A DNA stretch of 64,000 nt from Metabacillus niabensis (GCF_020524345.1 NZ_JAIVLH010000001.1:186001-250000), one strand, 5' to 3'. Positions 1-11,105 are shown, counted from the first letter of the stretch. Notes: generated by a model not told the origin, from the letters alone. Numbers and translations are program-made.

Positions 1-1
1 T

Positions 2-229
2 TTGGACTTAGTTGAAAAAACACAAGCAGAAATCGATATACTTGTCGATTATATGCCTGAGCAGCTTTCCGAGGAAGAAGTTTCTGAAATTGTAAAACAG
101 ACTATTTCAGAAGTAAATGCTACTTCTAAAGCCGACATGGGGAAAGTCATGGGAGCACTTATGCCCAAAGTAAAAGGTAAAGCAGACGGAAGTCTTGTTA
201 ATAAGCTTGTGCAACAACAGCTATCATAA
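2..229 (+). CDS. yqeY: YqeY, GatB/YqeY-domain protein (3' part only)
   Basis: Only the last 75 residues are present; the gene starts upstream of the window, so the TTG at its first codon is not the real start. The tail is a helical GatB/YqeY-type domain with the motif [11 protein letters not shown] followed by a region matching [17 protein letters not shown], which is typical of YqeY. The domain resembles the tRNA-binding tail of the GatB amidotransferase subunit; the protein's cellular role is not settled. In B. subtilis it follows rpsU and precedes yqeZ, the same order as here. A strong terminator follows the stop codon. Confidence 0.9.
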   Translation: MDLVEKTQAEIDILVDYMPEQLSEEEVSEIVKQTISEVNATSKADMGKVMGALMPKVKGKADGSLVNKLVQQQLS

Positions 230-235
230 ATGAGT

Positions 236-266
236 AAAAACACCTTGCCTTAGCAAGGTGTTTTTA
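236..266 (+). terminator. Intrinsic terminator after yqeY
   Basis: An 8-bp perfect stem (CACCTTGC/GCAAGGTG, 241-260) with a 4-nt loop is followed by five T residues. It separates yqeY from the yqeZ operon. Confidence 0.92.
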
Positions 267-356
267 CTATCTACAAAAGTAAATCTCTTATTTTAAGACA
301 TACTAAAATAAGAAAAAGACTAATAAGAAGTGAGATAACGTATACATAAAATAAAA

Positions 357-382
357 TGAAACCTTTTGCACTTACATTCGTA
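357..382 (+). promoter_or_regulatory. Sigma-W-type promoter of yqeZ-floA-yqfB
   Basis: TGAAAC (357-362) and CGTA (379-382) are separated by exactly 16 nt, the ECF sigma-W consensus. The yqeZ-yqfA-yqfB operon of B. subtilis is a known sigma-W target, which supports the call. The roughly 120-nt leader downstream contains a small perfect hairpin, CCATA-tgcg-TATGG, at 453-466, whose role is unknown. Confidence 0.85.
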
Positions 383-504
383 TTACTATTATCTGATTAA
401 GCTTTAGATTTTCAGTGATCAATATGGCCTTTTAAGAGCTTGAGGCAAGAGTCCATATGCGTATGGTCCAACCGTTAACATTTAAAGTGAAAGGAGGGAA
501 ATAA

Positions 505-1827
505 GTGAAAAAACAGTTTTTTCTATTTTTGATTGCTTTCGCTTTATTACTTAGTTTTTATCAAGGGTATCAGTCAATAGCTAAAGCTGATTCGACTCAA
601 AAAGTGTATGTCATTCCTGTCGAAGAAACTGTTGAAAAAGGACTTTCTCAATATATAAAAAGAAATATAAATGAAGCACAAACACAAAAAGTGGATCATA
701 TTGTCCTGGAAATTGATACTCTTGGTGGAGCAGTTGACGGAGCCATGGAAATTTCAGATACCCTTCGTTCAAGCGAGATTCCAATAACCGCTTATATAAA
801 TAGACGCGCTATATCAGCTGGAGCTTATATAGCATTAAATGCCGATCAAATTTATATGGCGCCAGGAAGTCAAATGGGCTCTGCTGCAGTTATCACAGGT
901 GATGGGAATGCAGCTGATGATAAAGCACAATCTTTGTGGCTGTCTGAAATGCGCGAATCTGCCGAACGAAATGGCCGTGATCCTAAATTTGCGTTAGCTA
1001 TGGCTGATAAAGATGTAGATATTCCTGAATATGGTGCCGGCAAGGGTGATTTGTTAACACTAGAAACAAAGCAGGCATTAGAAGTTGGCTATTCAGAAGG
1101 AACTGCTGTCAGCTTAGAAGACTTGTTAACTCAACTTGACCTTGGGAGTGCAACGGTTATAGAAGCTGAGGAAAGCCTTGCAGAGAAAATAGCCCGATTT
1201 ATTACAAACCCTGTAGTTGTTCCAATTCTTTTATCTATAGGCAGCTTAGGTTTAGTTGTGGAGCTTTATTCACCGGGATTTGGAGTTCCTGGGTTTATGG
1301 GAATTTCTGCTCTGCTTTTATTCTTCTATGGGCACCTAGTAGCTGGTCTGGCAGGGATGGAAGCCATTATACTCTTTATATTGGGAGTTATTTTCTTAAT
1401 AGCTGAATTATTTGTACCTGGCGGGATATTAGGTATACTAGGGTTTGCTAGCGTTATTGTCAGTTTGTATGTTGCGTCAGGGAATTTCGTTCATATGACG
1501 ATATCATTATTGATTTCTTTTGCTGTAGCTTCTGCAGCATCTATTCTATTAGTAAAGGTGTTTGGAAAGCGTATGAATATCTTTAAAAAGCTAATATTGC
1601 GTGACTCCACAAATACCGAAAGTGGGTATGTGTCAAATGTTTCCAGACGAGAATTAGTTGGAGCAGAAGGTATTGCGTTAACAACATTAAGACCTTCTGG
1701 GACAGCAGTTATTAATGATGAACGACTGGACGTTGTAACTGAAGGCGGATATATTATAAAAGGTCAAAAGGTTAAAGTTATTAAAGTTGAAGGCTCACGT
1801 ATTGTTGTGAGAGAGTTAAATGATTAA
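505..1827 (+). CDS. yqeZ: NfeD-family membrane serine protease-like protein YqeZ
   Basis: A 440-residue protein with an N-terminal signal or anchor (residues 5-20). A ClpP/crotonase-fold domain follows, with the putative catalytic serine in the SAGAYIAL motif (Ser104). Four to five membrane segments span about residues 230-360, and a C-terminal NfeD-type OB-fold domain ends at 440. NfeD proteins are encoded next to flotillin/stomatin partners and are thought to act on membrane organisation; here floA follows 28 bp later. The GTG start at 505 is chosen because AAGGAGGG lies just upstream. Transcription is probably from the sigma-W-type promoter at 357-382. Confidence 0.93.
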   Translation: MKKQFFLFLIAFALLLSFYQGYQSIAKADSTQKVYVIPVEETVEKGLSQYIKRNINEAQTQKVDHIVLEIDTLGGAVDGAMEISDTLRSSEIPITAYINRRAISAGAYIALNADQIYMAPGSQMGSAAVITGDGNAADDKAQSLWLSEMRESAERNGRDPKFALAMADKDVDIPEYGAGKGDLLTLETKQALEVGYSEGTAVSLEDLLTQLDLGSATVIEAEESLAEKIARFITNPVVVPILLSIGSLGLVVELYSPGFGVPGFMGISALLLFFYGHLVAGLAGMEAIILFILGVIFLIAELFVPGGILGILGFASVIVSLYVASGNFVHMTISLLISFAVASAASILLVKVFGKRMNIFKKLILRDSTNTESGYVSNVSRRELVGAEGIALTTLRPSGTAVINDERLDVVTEGGYIIKGQKVKVIKVEGSRIVVRELND

Positions 1828-1855
1828 TATTTAGGTAAATAGGAGGAATTTAACA

Positions 1856-2848
1856 ATGGATGCATCTGCTATTCTATTAATTGGTCTTGTTCTTTTAGGG
1901 TTAATCTTTTTAGGTGTTTTCTTTACATTTGTGCCAATCGCACTATGGATATCAGCATTAGCTGCTGGTGTAAGAATTAGTATATTTACGTTAATTGGAA
2001 TGAGGTTACGTCGAGTTATTCCTAGTCGCGTAGTGAATCCATTAATTAAAGCTCATAAAGCTGGTCTTGATGTTACAACGAACCAACTGGAAAGTCACTA
2101 TTTAGCTGGTGGTAATGTTGACCGCGTCGTTAATGCACTAATTGCTGCAGAACGTGCAAACATTGAATTAACTTTTGAACGTTGTGCTGCAATCGATCTA
2201 GCAGGTCGTGATGTATTAGAGGCTGTTCAAATGAGTGTAAATCCAAAGGTTATCGAAACACCATTTATTGCTGGTGTAGCAATGGATGGTATTGAGGTAA
2301 AAGCAAAAGCTAGAATTACTGTAAGAGCTAACATTGAACGATTAGTCGGTGGTGCCGGAGAAGATACGATTATTGCCCGTGTTGGAGAAGGAATTGTAAG
2401 TACAATCGGTTCTTCTGATAATCATAAAAAAGTATTAGAAAACCCGGATCTTATTTCTCAAACAGTTTTAGGTAAAGGATTAGATTCAGGAACAGCATTT
2501 GAAATTCTCTCGATCGATATTGCAGATGTTGATATCGGTAAAAATATTGGAGCAGAATTACAAACCGAGCAAGCTGAAGCAGATAAGAAAATTGCACAAG
2601 CAAAAGCAGAGGAAAGAAGAGCAATGGCTGTAGCACAGGAACAAGAAATGCTTGCCCGTGTTCAAGAGATGAAAGCGAAGGTTGTGGAAGCTGAGGCACA
2701 GGTACCACTAGCTATGTCTGAAGCTCTACGTACAGGGAATATCGGTGTAATGGACTATATGAACATTAAAAATATTACAGCAGATACTGAAATGAGAGAT
2801 TCAATTGGAAAAACAAATAAAGACCAGAACGATTCTGATCAATTTTAA
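1856..2848 (+). CDS. floA: Flotillin-like protein FloA
   Basis: A 330-residue SPFH/flotillin-like membrane-microdomain scaffold. The N-terminal hydrophobic hairpin (residues 4-50) anchors it, a PHB/SPFH domain follows (about 60-240), and a coiled coil rich in Ala and Glu ([18 protein letters not shown], about 236-275) drives oligomerisation. In B. subtilis FloA (YqfA) forms functional membrane microdomains and is expressed from a sigma-W operon with yqeZ and yqfB. AGGAGG sits before the ATG at 1856. Length matches the B. subtilis protein. Confidence 0.97.
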   Translation: MDASAILLIGLVLLGLIFLGVFFTFVPIALWISALAAGVRISIFTLIGMRLRRVIPSRVVNPLIKAHKAGLDVTTNQLESHYLAGGNVDRVVNALIAAERANIELTFERCAAIDLAGRDVLEAVQMSVNPKVIETPFIAGVAMDGIEVKAKARITVRANIERLVGGAGEDTIIARVGEGIVSTIGSSDNHKKVLENPDLISQTVLGKGLDSGTAFEILSIDIADVDIGKNIGAELQTEQAEADKKIAQAKAEERRAMAVAQEQEMLARVQEMKAKVVEAEAQVPLAMSEALRTGNIGVMDYMNIKNITADTEMRDSIGKTNKDQNDSDQF

Positions 2849-2927
2849 AGATTTGTAAATGATAAGGGATGGAAGTCGATCAAAAAATCGGCTTTATTCC
2901 CTTTCCTCACAAAAGGAGGGAGAAAAC

Positions 2928-3431
2928 ATGGATATTACTGATATCATTTCCAATCCAATCGTATGGGCATTTCTTGTATGGTTGTTTTCAAGACTCTTTA
3001 CTAATAAAAATAATGAAGAAGAAAACAAGCCGGAAGTACCTGGTCAGCCAAAAAATCGGCAAGAACCAAGGCAAAACCCAAGGCAAAACCCTAGACCAAC
3101 TGCAAGGCCGGTACCTAAACCTGTCATGACAACTGTTGAATCTAAAAGAAATGAAGGAAGTAAGCCGCCTCTTCAAACGGTACAAGAGGCATATGAGAAG
3201 ATGAAGCAGCGTTCTTCAGAAAAAGAAATAGAGGTAAGGGTTGTAAAAGAGCAACCTAAACCAAAGTCCGTCATGCCTCAGGAACGAACACTTTCAGTTA
3301 ATCGAAATGTTCGTCAAAATCCTCTTGTCATTGATCAAAATAAGGCAGCCCAAGGTGTTATTTGGAGTGAAATATTAGGTCCGCCCCGTGCCAAAAATCC
3401 ACATTATACAAAAATGGGAAGACATTCGTAA
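2928..3431 (+). CDS. yqfB: YqfB-like protein of the floA operon
   Basis: A 167-residue protein of unknown function, third gene of the sigma-W-type operon. It has one N-terminal hydrophobic stretch (IVWAFLVWLFSRLF, about residues 10-23), then a long Pro/Arg/Gln-rich linker with short tandem repeats (QNPRQNPRP), and a conserved-looking tail ending in NPHYTKMGRHS. The start is set at ATG 2928 because AAAAGGAGGG lies 7 nt upstream; the longer open frame from 2859 has no ribosome binding site. The linker looks disordered. I infer a membrane-tethered accessory of FloA/YqeZ from position only. Confidence 0.8.
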   Translation: MDITDIISNPIVWAFLVWLFSRLFTNKNNEEENKPEVPGQPKNRQEPRQNPRQNPRPTARPVPKPVMTTVESKRNEGSKPPLQTVQEAYEKMKQRSSEKEIEVRVVKEQPKPKSVMPQERTLSVNRNVRQNPLVIDQNKAAQGVIWSEILGPPRAKNPHYTKMGRHS

Positions 3432-3446
3432 CTTATCAAATAACTG

Positions 3447-3475
3447 TTATAAGACTTCATTTTCTCTCATACATA
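3447..3475 (+). promoter_or_regulatory. Candidate sigma-E promoter for yqfC-yqfD
   Basis: A -35-like TTATAAG (ATA at 3449-3451) and a -10-like CATACATA (3468-3475) are 14 nt apart, close to the sigma-E pattern (ATA, 13-15 nt, CATACANT). yqfC and yqfD belong to the sigma-E mother-cell regulon in B. subtilis. The -10 lies in the loop of the terminator hairpin at 3451-3499, so a transcript from it would lack the 5' arm. Confidence 0.5.
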
Positions 3476-3499
3476 TGAGATGAAAGGGGGTCTTTTTTT
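3451..3499 (+). terminator. Terminator of the floA operon overlapping the yqfC ribosome binding site
   Basis: A long hairpin: outer stem AAGAC (3451-3455) with GTCTT (3490-3494), a partly paired middle, and inner stem TCTCAT/ATGAGA around a 4-nt loop (3465-3480). It ends in seven T residues that directly touch the yqfC ATG at 3500. The 3' arm contains AAAGGGGG, the yqfC Shine-Dalgarno. Confidence 0.75.
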
Positions 3500-3787
3500 A
3501 TGGCAAAAAAATGGCGCCAGCAACTTACACGATGGATCACCAACACAATCGAACTACCGCCGGATGTCATGATGGATCTTCCTAGAATTACGATGGTTGG
3601 ACAGCTTCATATTTACATAGAAAATCATCGTGGACTCCTAAAATTTACTGATACTGAGCTTCGCCTACTACTCAAGCAGGGACAATTATTAATTAAAGGC
3701 GAGGCCTTTGTCATAAAGACGATCCTACCGGAAGAAATTTTATTAGAAGGAAAAATCGTTCAAGTTTTATATCTCGATGAAACGTAA
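3500..3787 (+). CDS. yqfC: Sporulation protein YqfC
   Basis: A 95-residue protein of the YqfC/YabP family of small sporulation proteins with the family's beta-rich pattern (ITMVGQLHIYIENHRGLLKFTDTELRLLLKQGQLLIKG). YqfC is a mother-cell, sigma-E-dependent gene in B. subtilis; the exact role is not known. The start ATG at 3500 follows AAAGGGGG by 9 nt, and that site is inside a terminator hairpin. yqfD follows. Confidence 0.92.
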   Translation: MAKKWRQQLTRWITNTIELPPDVMMDLPRITMVGQLHIYIENHRGLLKFTDTELRLLLKQGQLLIKGEAFVIKTILPEEILLEGKIVQVLYLDET

Positions 3788-3933
3788 TTTCTTTTTTGTT
3801 ATATGTACTCAGGATAAAAACCAAAAGATCTTGGGACATGATCTCTGGCGTCTGCTGTGGATCATTTAAGAGAACACAGCAGACAAAAAGAATAGAACAT
3901 TTAAGTGTAATGTGGTTTACGAGGGGGAGAAGG

Positions 3934-5121
3934 ATGAAAAATCAATGGACTAGTTATCTATATGGTGTTGTAAAAGTCAATATCGAGGGGAGAGGAACAG
4001 AAAGGTTTTTAAATGACTGTATGAGAGAAAGTATCGTTATTTGGAAAGTAAAGCGCAGCAAAAATAATAGCTTAAGTTTTTTTATTCGCCTCCGAGATGT
4101 ACATGCCCTTCGTTCAGTTGTAAGAAAAAATGAATGTAAATGCCGGTTTGAAAGGAGAGCAGGTTTTCCTTTCTTAATAAGGAAGTCTTGGAAAAACAGC
4201 GGATTTGTTCTCGGTTTATTGGCATTTTTAATTGTTATATTTGTTTTATCAAATATGATCTGGGGAATTAAGGTTGAGGGTGCATCACCCGAAACAGAAC
4301 ATATTATAAAAAAAGAATTAGCAAGAATTGGAGTGAAAACAGGTAAGCTTCAATTTTTCGTTGATAATCCGGATGATATACAAAAATCCTTAACCGATAA
4401 TATTGAGCAAATTACATGGGTTGGAGTTGAACTGATGGGAACAACCTATCATTTAAAAGTTGTAGAAAAAAATCAACCTGAAGAAGAAGAGCTTGTTAGT
4501 CCAAGAAACATTGTCGCAGAAAAAGAAGCAGTCATTAAAAAAATGTTTGTTGAGCAGGGGCAGCCATTAACTACATTGAATGAACACGTAACAAAAGGAC
4601 AAGTTTTAGTTTCAGGTTTGATTGGTAAGGAAGAGGACCAAAAGAAAGTTCCAGCAAAAGCTGAAATATATGGTGAGACCTGGTATAAAACAACAATTTC
4701 AGTTCCCTTAAATACGACTTTTCAAGTATTAACTGGGAATACTAAGGATAAGCATTTTCTTCAAATAGGAGATTTTAGGATTCCAATATGGGGATTTGGA
4801 AAAAATATGTATAAAACGTTTGAAGTGGAAGATGATGTATATCACTTGAAGTTTTTGAATTTTACGTTACCGATCGCATATGCAAATGAAACCTACCTTG
4901 AAAAAGAAGAAGTTACGAGGAAATATACAGTTGAACAAGCCAAGGAGGCTGCATTAGATCGTGGTCGAAAGGATATAGAGGGAAATTTAGATGATAAAGA
5001 GATGGTAACTGGAGAAAAAGTTTTGCACCAAACGAATGAGAATGGTAAAGTTAGGTTAACCGTACTATATCAAGCAATTGAAAATATTGTGAAAACCACA
5101 CCAATTGTTCAGGGAGACTAA
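3934..5121 (+). CDS. yqfD: Sporulation protein YqfD
   Basis: A 395-residue membrane protein of the YqfD family (B. subtilis about 398). The N-terminal domain is cytosolic, one membrane segment lies near residues 88-108 (FVLGLLAFLIVIFVLSNMIW), and a large outer domain follows. The start ATG at 3934 has GAGGGGGAGAAGG just upstream; the longer frame from 3796 would run through the yqfC-yqfD spacer. It probably shares a sigma-E-controlled transcript with yqfC. Biochemical role unknown. phoH begins 3 nt after the stop. Confidence 0.93.
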   Translation: MKNQWTSYLYGVVKVNIEGRGTERFLNDCMRESIVIWKVKRSKNNSLSFFIRLRDVHALRSVVRKNECKCRFERRAGFPFLIRKSWKNSGFVLGLLAFLIVIFVLSNMIWGIKVEGASPETEHIIKKELARIGVKTGKLQFFVDNPDDIQKSLTDNIEQITWVGVELMGTTYHLKVVEKNQPEEEELVSPRNIVAEKEAVIKKMFVEQGQPLTTLNEHVTKGQVLVSGLIGKEEDQKKVPAKAEIYGETWYKTTISVPLNTTFQVLTGNTKDKHFLQIGDFRIPIWGFGKNMYKTFEVEDDVYHLKFLNFTLPIAYANETYLEKEEVTRKYTVEQAKEAALDRGRKDIEGNLDDKEMVTGEKVLHQTNENGKVRLTVLYQAIENIVKTTPIVQGD

Positions 5122-5124
5122 AGA

Positions 5125-6093
5125 ATGCCAGAAGAATTAGTGACAATGAATCAGCAAGTAGAAAATCCAAATGAAGCGATAGCGCTTTTTGGAAACCATG
5201 ACATTCATTTAAAAAGAATTGAAGAAGAACTAAACGTATCCATTGTAACAAGGGGAGAAGGTGTATATGTTTCAGGAAATGCTGAAGATGTACAACTAGT
5301 AGATGAATTATTAAAATCCTTACTCCTCATCATCCGAAAAGGAATAAACATAAGTGAACGCGATGTTCTTTATGCCATTAGTATGGCAAAGGAAAAAAAG
5401 TTAGATCAGTTAGAGAATCTTTATATTCAAGAAATTGCCAAAACAGCCAAAGGTAAATCCATTCGAGTCAAAACATTAGGGCAGCGCCACTATATTTCAG
5501 CTATTCAAAATAAAGACCTTGTTTTTGGAATCGGTCCTGCCGGAACAGGAAAAACTTATTTGGCCGTTGTGATGGCAGTGAATGCTTTGAAGCTGGGATC
5601 TGTAAAACGAATTATTTTAACACGGCCTGCAGTGGAAGCAGGGGAAAGCCTTGGATTTTTACCCGGTGATCTAAAAGAGAAAGTAGATCCCTATCTAAGA
5701 CCTTTATATGATGCTTTACATGATGTGTTAGGTATGGAACATACTCAACGCTTAATAGAACGTGGTACGATTGAAATCGCCCCGTTGGCGTATATGAGAG
5801 GTAGAACCCTTGATGATGCATTTGTTATTTTGGATGAGGCCCAAAATACGACACCTGCGCAAATGAAAATGTTCCTGACACGATTGGGATTTGGATCGAA
5901 AATGGTCATAACAGGTGATATTACACAGGTAGATTTGCCAAAAGGAGTAAAATCAGGGTTGTCTGTTGCGAAAGACATTCTAACCAATGTAAGTGGCTTG
6001 TCTTTTGTTCATCTTGAACAATCTGATGTTGTTAGACACCCGCTTGTTGCAAAAATTATTACGGCATATGAAAATTCCAAAGAAGGATCGTGA
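5125..6093 (+). CDS. phoH: PhoH-family ATPase
   Basis: A 322-residue cytosolic P-loop ATPase (B. subtilis PhoH about 319). The Walker A motif GPAGTGKT is at residues 137-144 and Walker B is in the segment AFVILDEAQN near 230-240. The N-terminal about 100 residues are KH-like. PhoH proteins are linked to RNA metabolism and sit near ybeY and era in most Firmicutes, as here. The start ATG follows GGGAG and comes 3 nt after yqfD. A strong terminator follows. Confidence 0.95.
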   Translation: MPEELVTMNQQVENPNEAIALFGNHDIHLKRIEEELNVSIVTRGEGVYVSGNAEDVQLVDELLKSLLLIIRKGINISERDVLYAISMAKEKKLDQLENLYIQEIAKTAKGKSIRVKTLGQRHYISAIQNKDLVFGIGPAGTGKTYLAVVMAVNALKLGSVKRIILTRPAVEAGESLGFLPGDLKEKVDPYLRPLYDALHDVLGMEHTQRLIERGTIEIAPLAYMRGRTLDDAFVILDEAQNTTPAQMKMFLTRLGFGSKMVITGDITQVDLPKGVKSGLSVAKDILTNVSGLSFVHLEQSDVVRHPLVAKIITAYENSKEGS

Positions 6094-6125
6094 CCCGAGA
6101 AGTTTGAAACGGGTCACTTTCTTTT
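6090..6125 (+). terminator. Terminator after phoH
   Basis: The stem GTGACCCG/CGGGTCAC (6090-6117) is 8 bp and perfect, with a 12-nt loop and a T-rich tail. Its 5' arm overlaps the phoH stop codon. Confidence 0.9.
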
Positions 6126-6231
6126 TCACAGACTGTGTAAAAATCACAAGAGAACGATGTATATTTTATTAGTCAACACAAATGAAAGTGCTTGCAAGAA
6201 GAGCTTTTTTTGTCATATTTTGTCTTAATAG

Positions 6232-6260
6232 TTGAACATTTTTCGATAAAATTGAATAAT
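6232..6260 (+). promoter_or_regulatory. Candidate sigma-A promoter for pgpH-ybeY-dgkA
   Basis: TTGAAC (6232-6237) and AATAAT (6255-6260) are separated by 17 nt, about 60 nt before the pgpH start and downstream of the phoH terminator. Confidence 0.5.
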
Positions 6261-6318
6261 GGAAGAAGAACGGTAAAAAAGGCCTTTCATTTGAAGGGGT
6301 TTAGAGGGTGGTGCAAAG

Positions 6319-8475
6319 TTGAAAAAGGAAAAACCTAACTCAAAAAAAGTGAAAAAAACGAATAGAATAGTAGAGAAATTTAAAGAATATCGATTTTTAT
6401 ATGTTTTTTTATATGCAATATTAGCTGTCGTATTATTTGTTGCTTTATATAGTAATGTAAAGCCTGAGACGCTTGATATTGAGCTTTTTACAGTTTCTGA
6501 TGAAACGATATATGCTCCAGCAACTGTCGAGGATAAGGTTGAAACAGAGCGGAAACGCCAAGAAGCGTATGACTCTGTAGAAGATCAATATGTGTTGAAA
6601 AAAGAAATAACTGAAAAACAAGTCGATTTAATTTCTTCAATTTTTGACACAGTTATTGAAGTACGAAAAGAAGAGGCGGCAAATTCAGAATCTGCAAAAC
6701 CAACTGTGGAGGAACAAGTTGAAAAAGTACAAGAAAAACTAACCCCTTCGATTAATAAAAAAATTCCTGGAGAAACATTTCTTCCATTACTAGAAACTAC
6801 AGAAGATGAAGTTGTTTTGGCAAAAGACGCTGTTGTAACCGTTGTAAACAATGTCATGAGCAAAGAGATTCCTATTGTTCAGCTGACAGAAGCAAAAAAA
6901 CAGGTCGAGGAAGAACTGCAATACACGTCTATGCGAACTGAAATAATGGAATCAGCCATATTTTTAGCTCGTTTTGCCATTACACCAAACTATGTATTTG
7001 ATTTAACCGCAACTGAAGAACAGCGGCAGTTAGCCATTGATGGCGTTAAAGAAGCACAAATTAAACAGGGTCAAATTCTTGTTGAAGAAAATGAGCTGAT
7101 TAATCGTGAGATATACAGAAAGTTAGGGCTTGTTGGTTTGCTGGATGATCAACAATCCATTAAACCTTTTTTAGGACTCGGGATATTTGTGCTTCTGATT
7201 ATATCAGGCGTTGTGTATTTCTTTGAGAAGAAAGATAGTCCCATTTCTAAAAAGAATAATTTTTTGTTATTATATTGTTTGATATTTGCAATTACCATTC
7301 TTCTAATGAAGATCATTAGCTTGTTTCAGAAAATTGATTATACGCATATTGGCTATATTGTGCCGGTTGCAATGGGAGTCATGCTGGTCAAATTATTGTT
7401 AAATGAGCGACTAGCTATATGGACAAGTATGATTTTTGCAGTTTGCGGAAGTGTTATTTTTAATGAGGGTGTAACAGGGAGTTTTAACTTTTCAATTGGA
7501 ATTTACTATCTTTTTGGATGTTTGGCAGCAGTATTATTTTTAGGAGAACACAATCTTCGTTCAAAAATCCTGCAGGCTGGTTTATTTGTTGCCGGAGTTA
7601 ATATTCTTGCTTTAACAGCAATTATGTTAATCAGAAACGGCGGCTACTCAAATGTAGAAATAAGCTCCTATTTTATTATGGCGTGCGTATCAGGGCTTGT
7701 GTCTTCTGTTTTAACAATAGGTTTCATGCCATTTTTTGAAACAGGGTTTGGTATTTTATCAACAATGAAATTAATTGAGTTATCAAATCCGAATCATCCG
7801 TTACTTAGAAAAATTCTCACGGAAACACCTGGTACATACCACCACAGTGTAATGGTGGCCAATCTGAGTGAATCAGCATGTGAAGCCATTGGGGCAAATG
7901 GATTACTTGCAAGAGTTGCCGCATACTATCATGATATAGGGAAGACAAAGCGTCCTCAGTATTTTATAGAAAATCAAATGAATATTGAGAATCCACATAA
8001 CAAACTGTCAGCACAACTTAGTAAAAATATTATCATTGCTCATGTAACCGATGGTGTTGATATGTTAAGAAAGCATAAAATGCCGAAAGAGTTTATCGAT
8101 ATTGCCGAGCAGCATCATGGCACAACACTTTTAAAATATTTTTATCACCAAGCTAAACAATCAAATGATTCTATTTATGAAGAAGAGTTTCGCTATCCAG
8201 GACCTAAGCCGCAAACAAAAGAAATTGCCATTATTTCAATCGCGGACAGTGTAGAGGCTGCAGTACGTTCTATGGCAAACCCTTCACCAGAGAAAATTGA
8301 AAAGTTGGTCAGATCAATTATTTCTGATCGATTACAAGATCATCAATTAGATGAATGTGATATCACATTAAAAGAATTAGATATTATTGCCAAATCATTC
8401 TGCGAATCTTTAAAAGGGATTTTCCATTCGCGGATTGAGTATCCAGAATTAACTAAAAAACAGAAGGTGAAATAA
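6319..8475 (+). CDS. pgpH: Cyclic-di-AMP phosphodiesterase PgpH (7TM-HD)
   Basis: A 718-residue 7TMR-HD protein. It has one N-terminal membrane segment (about residues 25-45), an extracytoplasmic domain (about 50-290), seven membrane segments (about 290-490) and a C-terminal cytosolic HD domain. The HD motifs are visible as [22 protein letters not shown] and EQHHGT. PgpH hydrolyses c-di-AMP and so affects potassium and cell-wall balance. The TTG start at 6319 is chosen from the upstream GAGGGTGG. Its stop overlaps the ybeY start by one base, so the two are translationally coupled. Confidence 0.95.
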   Translation: MKKEKPNSKKVKKTNRIVEKFKEYRFLYVFLYAILAVVLFVALYSNVKPETLDIELFTVSDETIYAPATVEDKVETERKRQEAYDSVEDQYVLKKEITEKQVDLISSIFDTVIEVRKEEAANSESAKPTVEEQVEKVQEKLTPSINKKIPGETFLPLLETTEDEVVLAKDAVVTVVNNVMSKEIPIVQLTEAKKQVEEELQYTSMRTEIMESAIFLARFAITPNYVFDLTATEEQRQLAIDGVKEAQIKQGQILVEENELINREIYRKLGLVGLLDDQQSIKPFLGLGIFVLLIISGVVYFFEKKDSPISKKNNFLLLYCLIFAITILLMKIISLFQKIDYTHIGYIVPVAMGVMLVKLLLNERLAIWTSMIFAVCGSVIFNEGVTGSFNFSIGIYYLFGCLAAVLFLGEHNLRSKILQAGLFVAGVNILALTAIMLIRNGGYSNVEISSYFIMACVSGLVSSVLTIGFMPFFETGFGILSTMKLIELSNPNHPLLRKILTETPGTYHHSVMVANLSESACEAIGANGLLARVAAYYHDIGKTKRPQYFIENQMNIENPHNKLSAQLSKNIIIAHVTDGVDMLRKHKMPKEFIDIAEQHHGTTLLKYFYHQAKQSNDSIYEEEFRYPGPKPQTKEIAIISIADSVEAAVRSMANPSPEKIEKLVRSIISDRLQDHQLDECDITLKELDIIAKSFCESLKGIFHSRIEYPELTKKQKVK

Positions 8476-8957
8476 TGAGACTATCAATTGACAGTCATGA
8501 TGAAACAAGTGAATTAACAGAGGAACAAATAAAGACTGTTGAAGAGCTTCTTCAATTTGCTGCTGATGTGGAAGACGTTTCTGAAGGTGCAGAGCTGTCG
8601 GTCACATTTGTAACAAATGAACGTATACAAGAAGTGAACCGTGAATATCGGGATAAAGATCAACCAACAGATGTTATTTCATTTGCTCTAGAAGAAATGA
8701 GTGAGGGAGAACTAGAAATAGTAGGGGGTGATCAGCCCCGTGTGCTTGGCGATATTATTATTTCAATTCCAAGAGCAAGAGAGCAGGCAGAAGAATATGG
8801 TCATTCTTTCATGAGAGAGCTGGGCTTTTTATCAGTTCATGGCTTATTACATTTACTAGGGTATGATCATATGACAGATTCTGAGGAAAAAGTGATGTTT
8901 ACAAAACAAAAGGAAATATTAAATAATTATGGACTCAAAAGATCAGAAGAATTCTGA
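8475..8957 (+). CDS. ybeY: Endoribonuclease YbeY (rRNA maturation factor)
   Basis: A 160-residue metalloendoribonuclease of the UPF0054 family. The zinc-binding motif [11 protein letters not shown] (H-x3-H-x5-H) lies near residues 122-132. It acts in 16S rRNA 3'-end maturation and ribosome quality control. Start ATG 8475 overlaps the pgpH stop (TAATG), and its 3' end overlaps dgkA by 29 bp, a tightly packed operon. Length matches B. subtilis. Confidence 0.96.
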   Translation: MRLSIDSHDETSELTEEQIKTVEELLQFAADVEDVSEGAELSVTFVTNERIQEVNREYRDKDQPTDVISFALEEMSEGELEIVGGDQPRVLGDIIISIPRAREQAEEYGHSFMRELGFLSVHGLLHLLGYDHMTDSEEKVMFTKQKEILNNYGLKRSEEF

Positions 8958-9312
8958 ATGGGTACGTTTTTATAAGAGTTTCCAATATGCCTGGAATGGA
9001 ATTGTATCCACATTTAAATCTGAACGAAACTTTCAAATACATGTTGCCATATCAATTATTATGTTTATAACCGGCATGGTATTACGTTTTTCAATAATTG
9101 AATGGATGATTGTCCTGTTTTTAATCGGTGGTATGCTTGCGCTTGAACTGATTAATACAGCAATAGAGCATGTTGTCGATATGATAACAAGTGAAAAGCA
9201 TCCGTTAGCTAAAGTTGCTAAGGATGCAGCGGCAGGGGCTGTTTTGGTTTACGCGATTCTTTCATTTATAATTGGAATAATCCTGATTACCAATCACCTT
9301 TTTGCCTCATAA
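8929..9312 (+). CDS. dgkA: Undecaprenol kinase DgkA
   Basis: A 127-residue integral membrane kinase of the DgkA family with three membrane segments and the signature [14 protein letters not shown] (residues about 66-79). In Bacillus the enzyme phosphorylates undecaprenol, feeding the lipid carrier for wall synthesis. The ATG at 8929 lies within ybeY in another frame; the AGGAAAT upstream fits a ribosome binding site. Confidence 0.94.
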   Translation: MDSKDQKNSEWVRFYKSFQYAWNGIVSTFKSERNFQIHVAISIIMFITGMVLRFSIIEWMIVLFLIGGMLALELINTAIEHVVDMITSEKHPLAKVAKDAAAGAVLVYAILSFIIGIILITNHLFAS

Positions 9313-9453
9313 AACAAAAGTGTTTTCAAGATACTTGTAAGGAGTTCGAACATCATTTTTAGTCTATTTTGATTAATTTTCGAAAATTCTTACAATTAAA
9401 TTACAAATGCAGAATTAGGCGTGAAATTACTGTGAAAATTAGGTAAAATATAG

Positions 9454-10798
<1,345 letters not shown>

Positions 10799-10928
10799 AC
10801 AAAGATAATATTCATCTTATCATTTAGCAAAAATTGTTTAACATGAAAAGTAGAAGAAAAGGTCAAGATAACGATAAAGAAATTGGATTGATGCTTGCTA
10901 GTCTTAACAACTGAAAGGTGGGGTTTAT

Positions 10929-11072
10929 ATGTTGGATTTTACCTGGAAAGTTTTTTCGCAAACAGGTAGCATTGATACGTATCTTCTTTTTAAGGAACTG
11001 GAAAAGGAGAATGATGAAGGACCCGATTCTCAAGAAGATGAACTAGCTGAATTAGATTTTCCAATTTCCTGA
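10929..11072 (+). CDS. yqzL: YqzL-like small protein
   Basis: A 47-residue acidic protein starting MLDFTWKVFSQTG and ending ELDFPIS, matching the YqzL family found between era and recO in bacilli. AAGGTGGGG precedes the ATG. There are no membrane segments or cysteines; function unknown. It lies 130 nt after era and 33 nt before recO and is likely part of the same transcript. Confidence 0.88.
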   Translation: MLDFTWKVFSQTGSIDTYLLFKELEKENDEGPDSQEDELAELDFPIS

Positions 11073-11105
11073 TCTTGCCTGAACCTTTGAAAGGTGAGGG
11101 ATATT

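Noticed and set aside
3050-3110. Short tandem repeats encoding QNPRQNPRP in yqfB
   Set aside because: Only two to three copies in a low-complexity linker; not a mobile or CRISPR-type repeat.
3796-3933. 46-codon N-terminal extension of yqfD
   Set aside because: A strong ribosome binding site precedes ATG 3934, and the shorter form matches family length.
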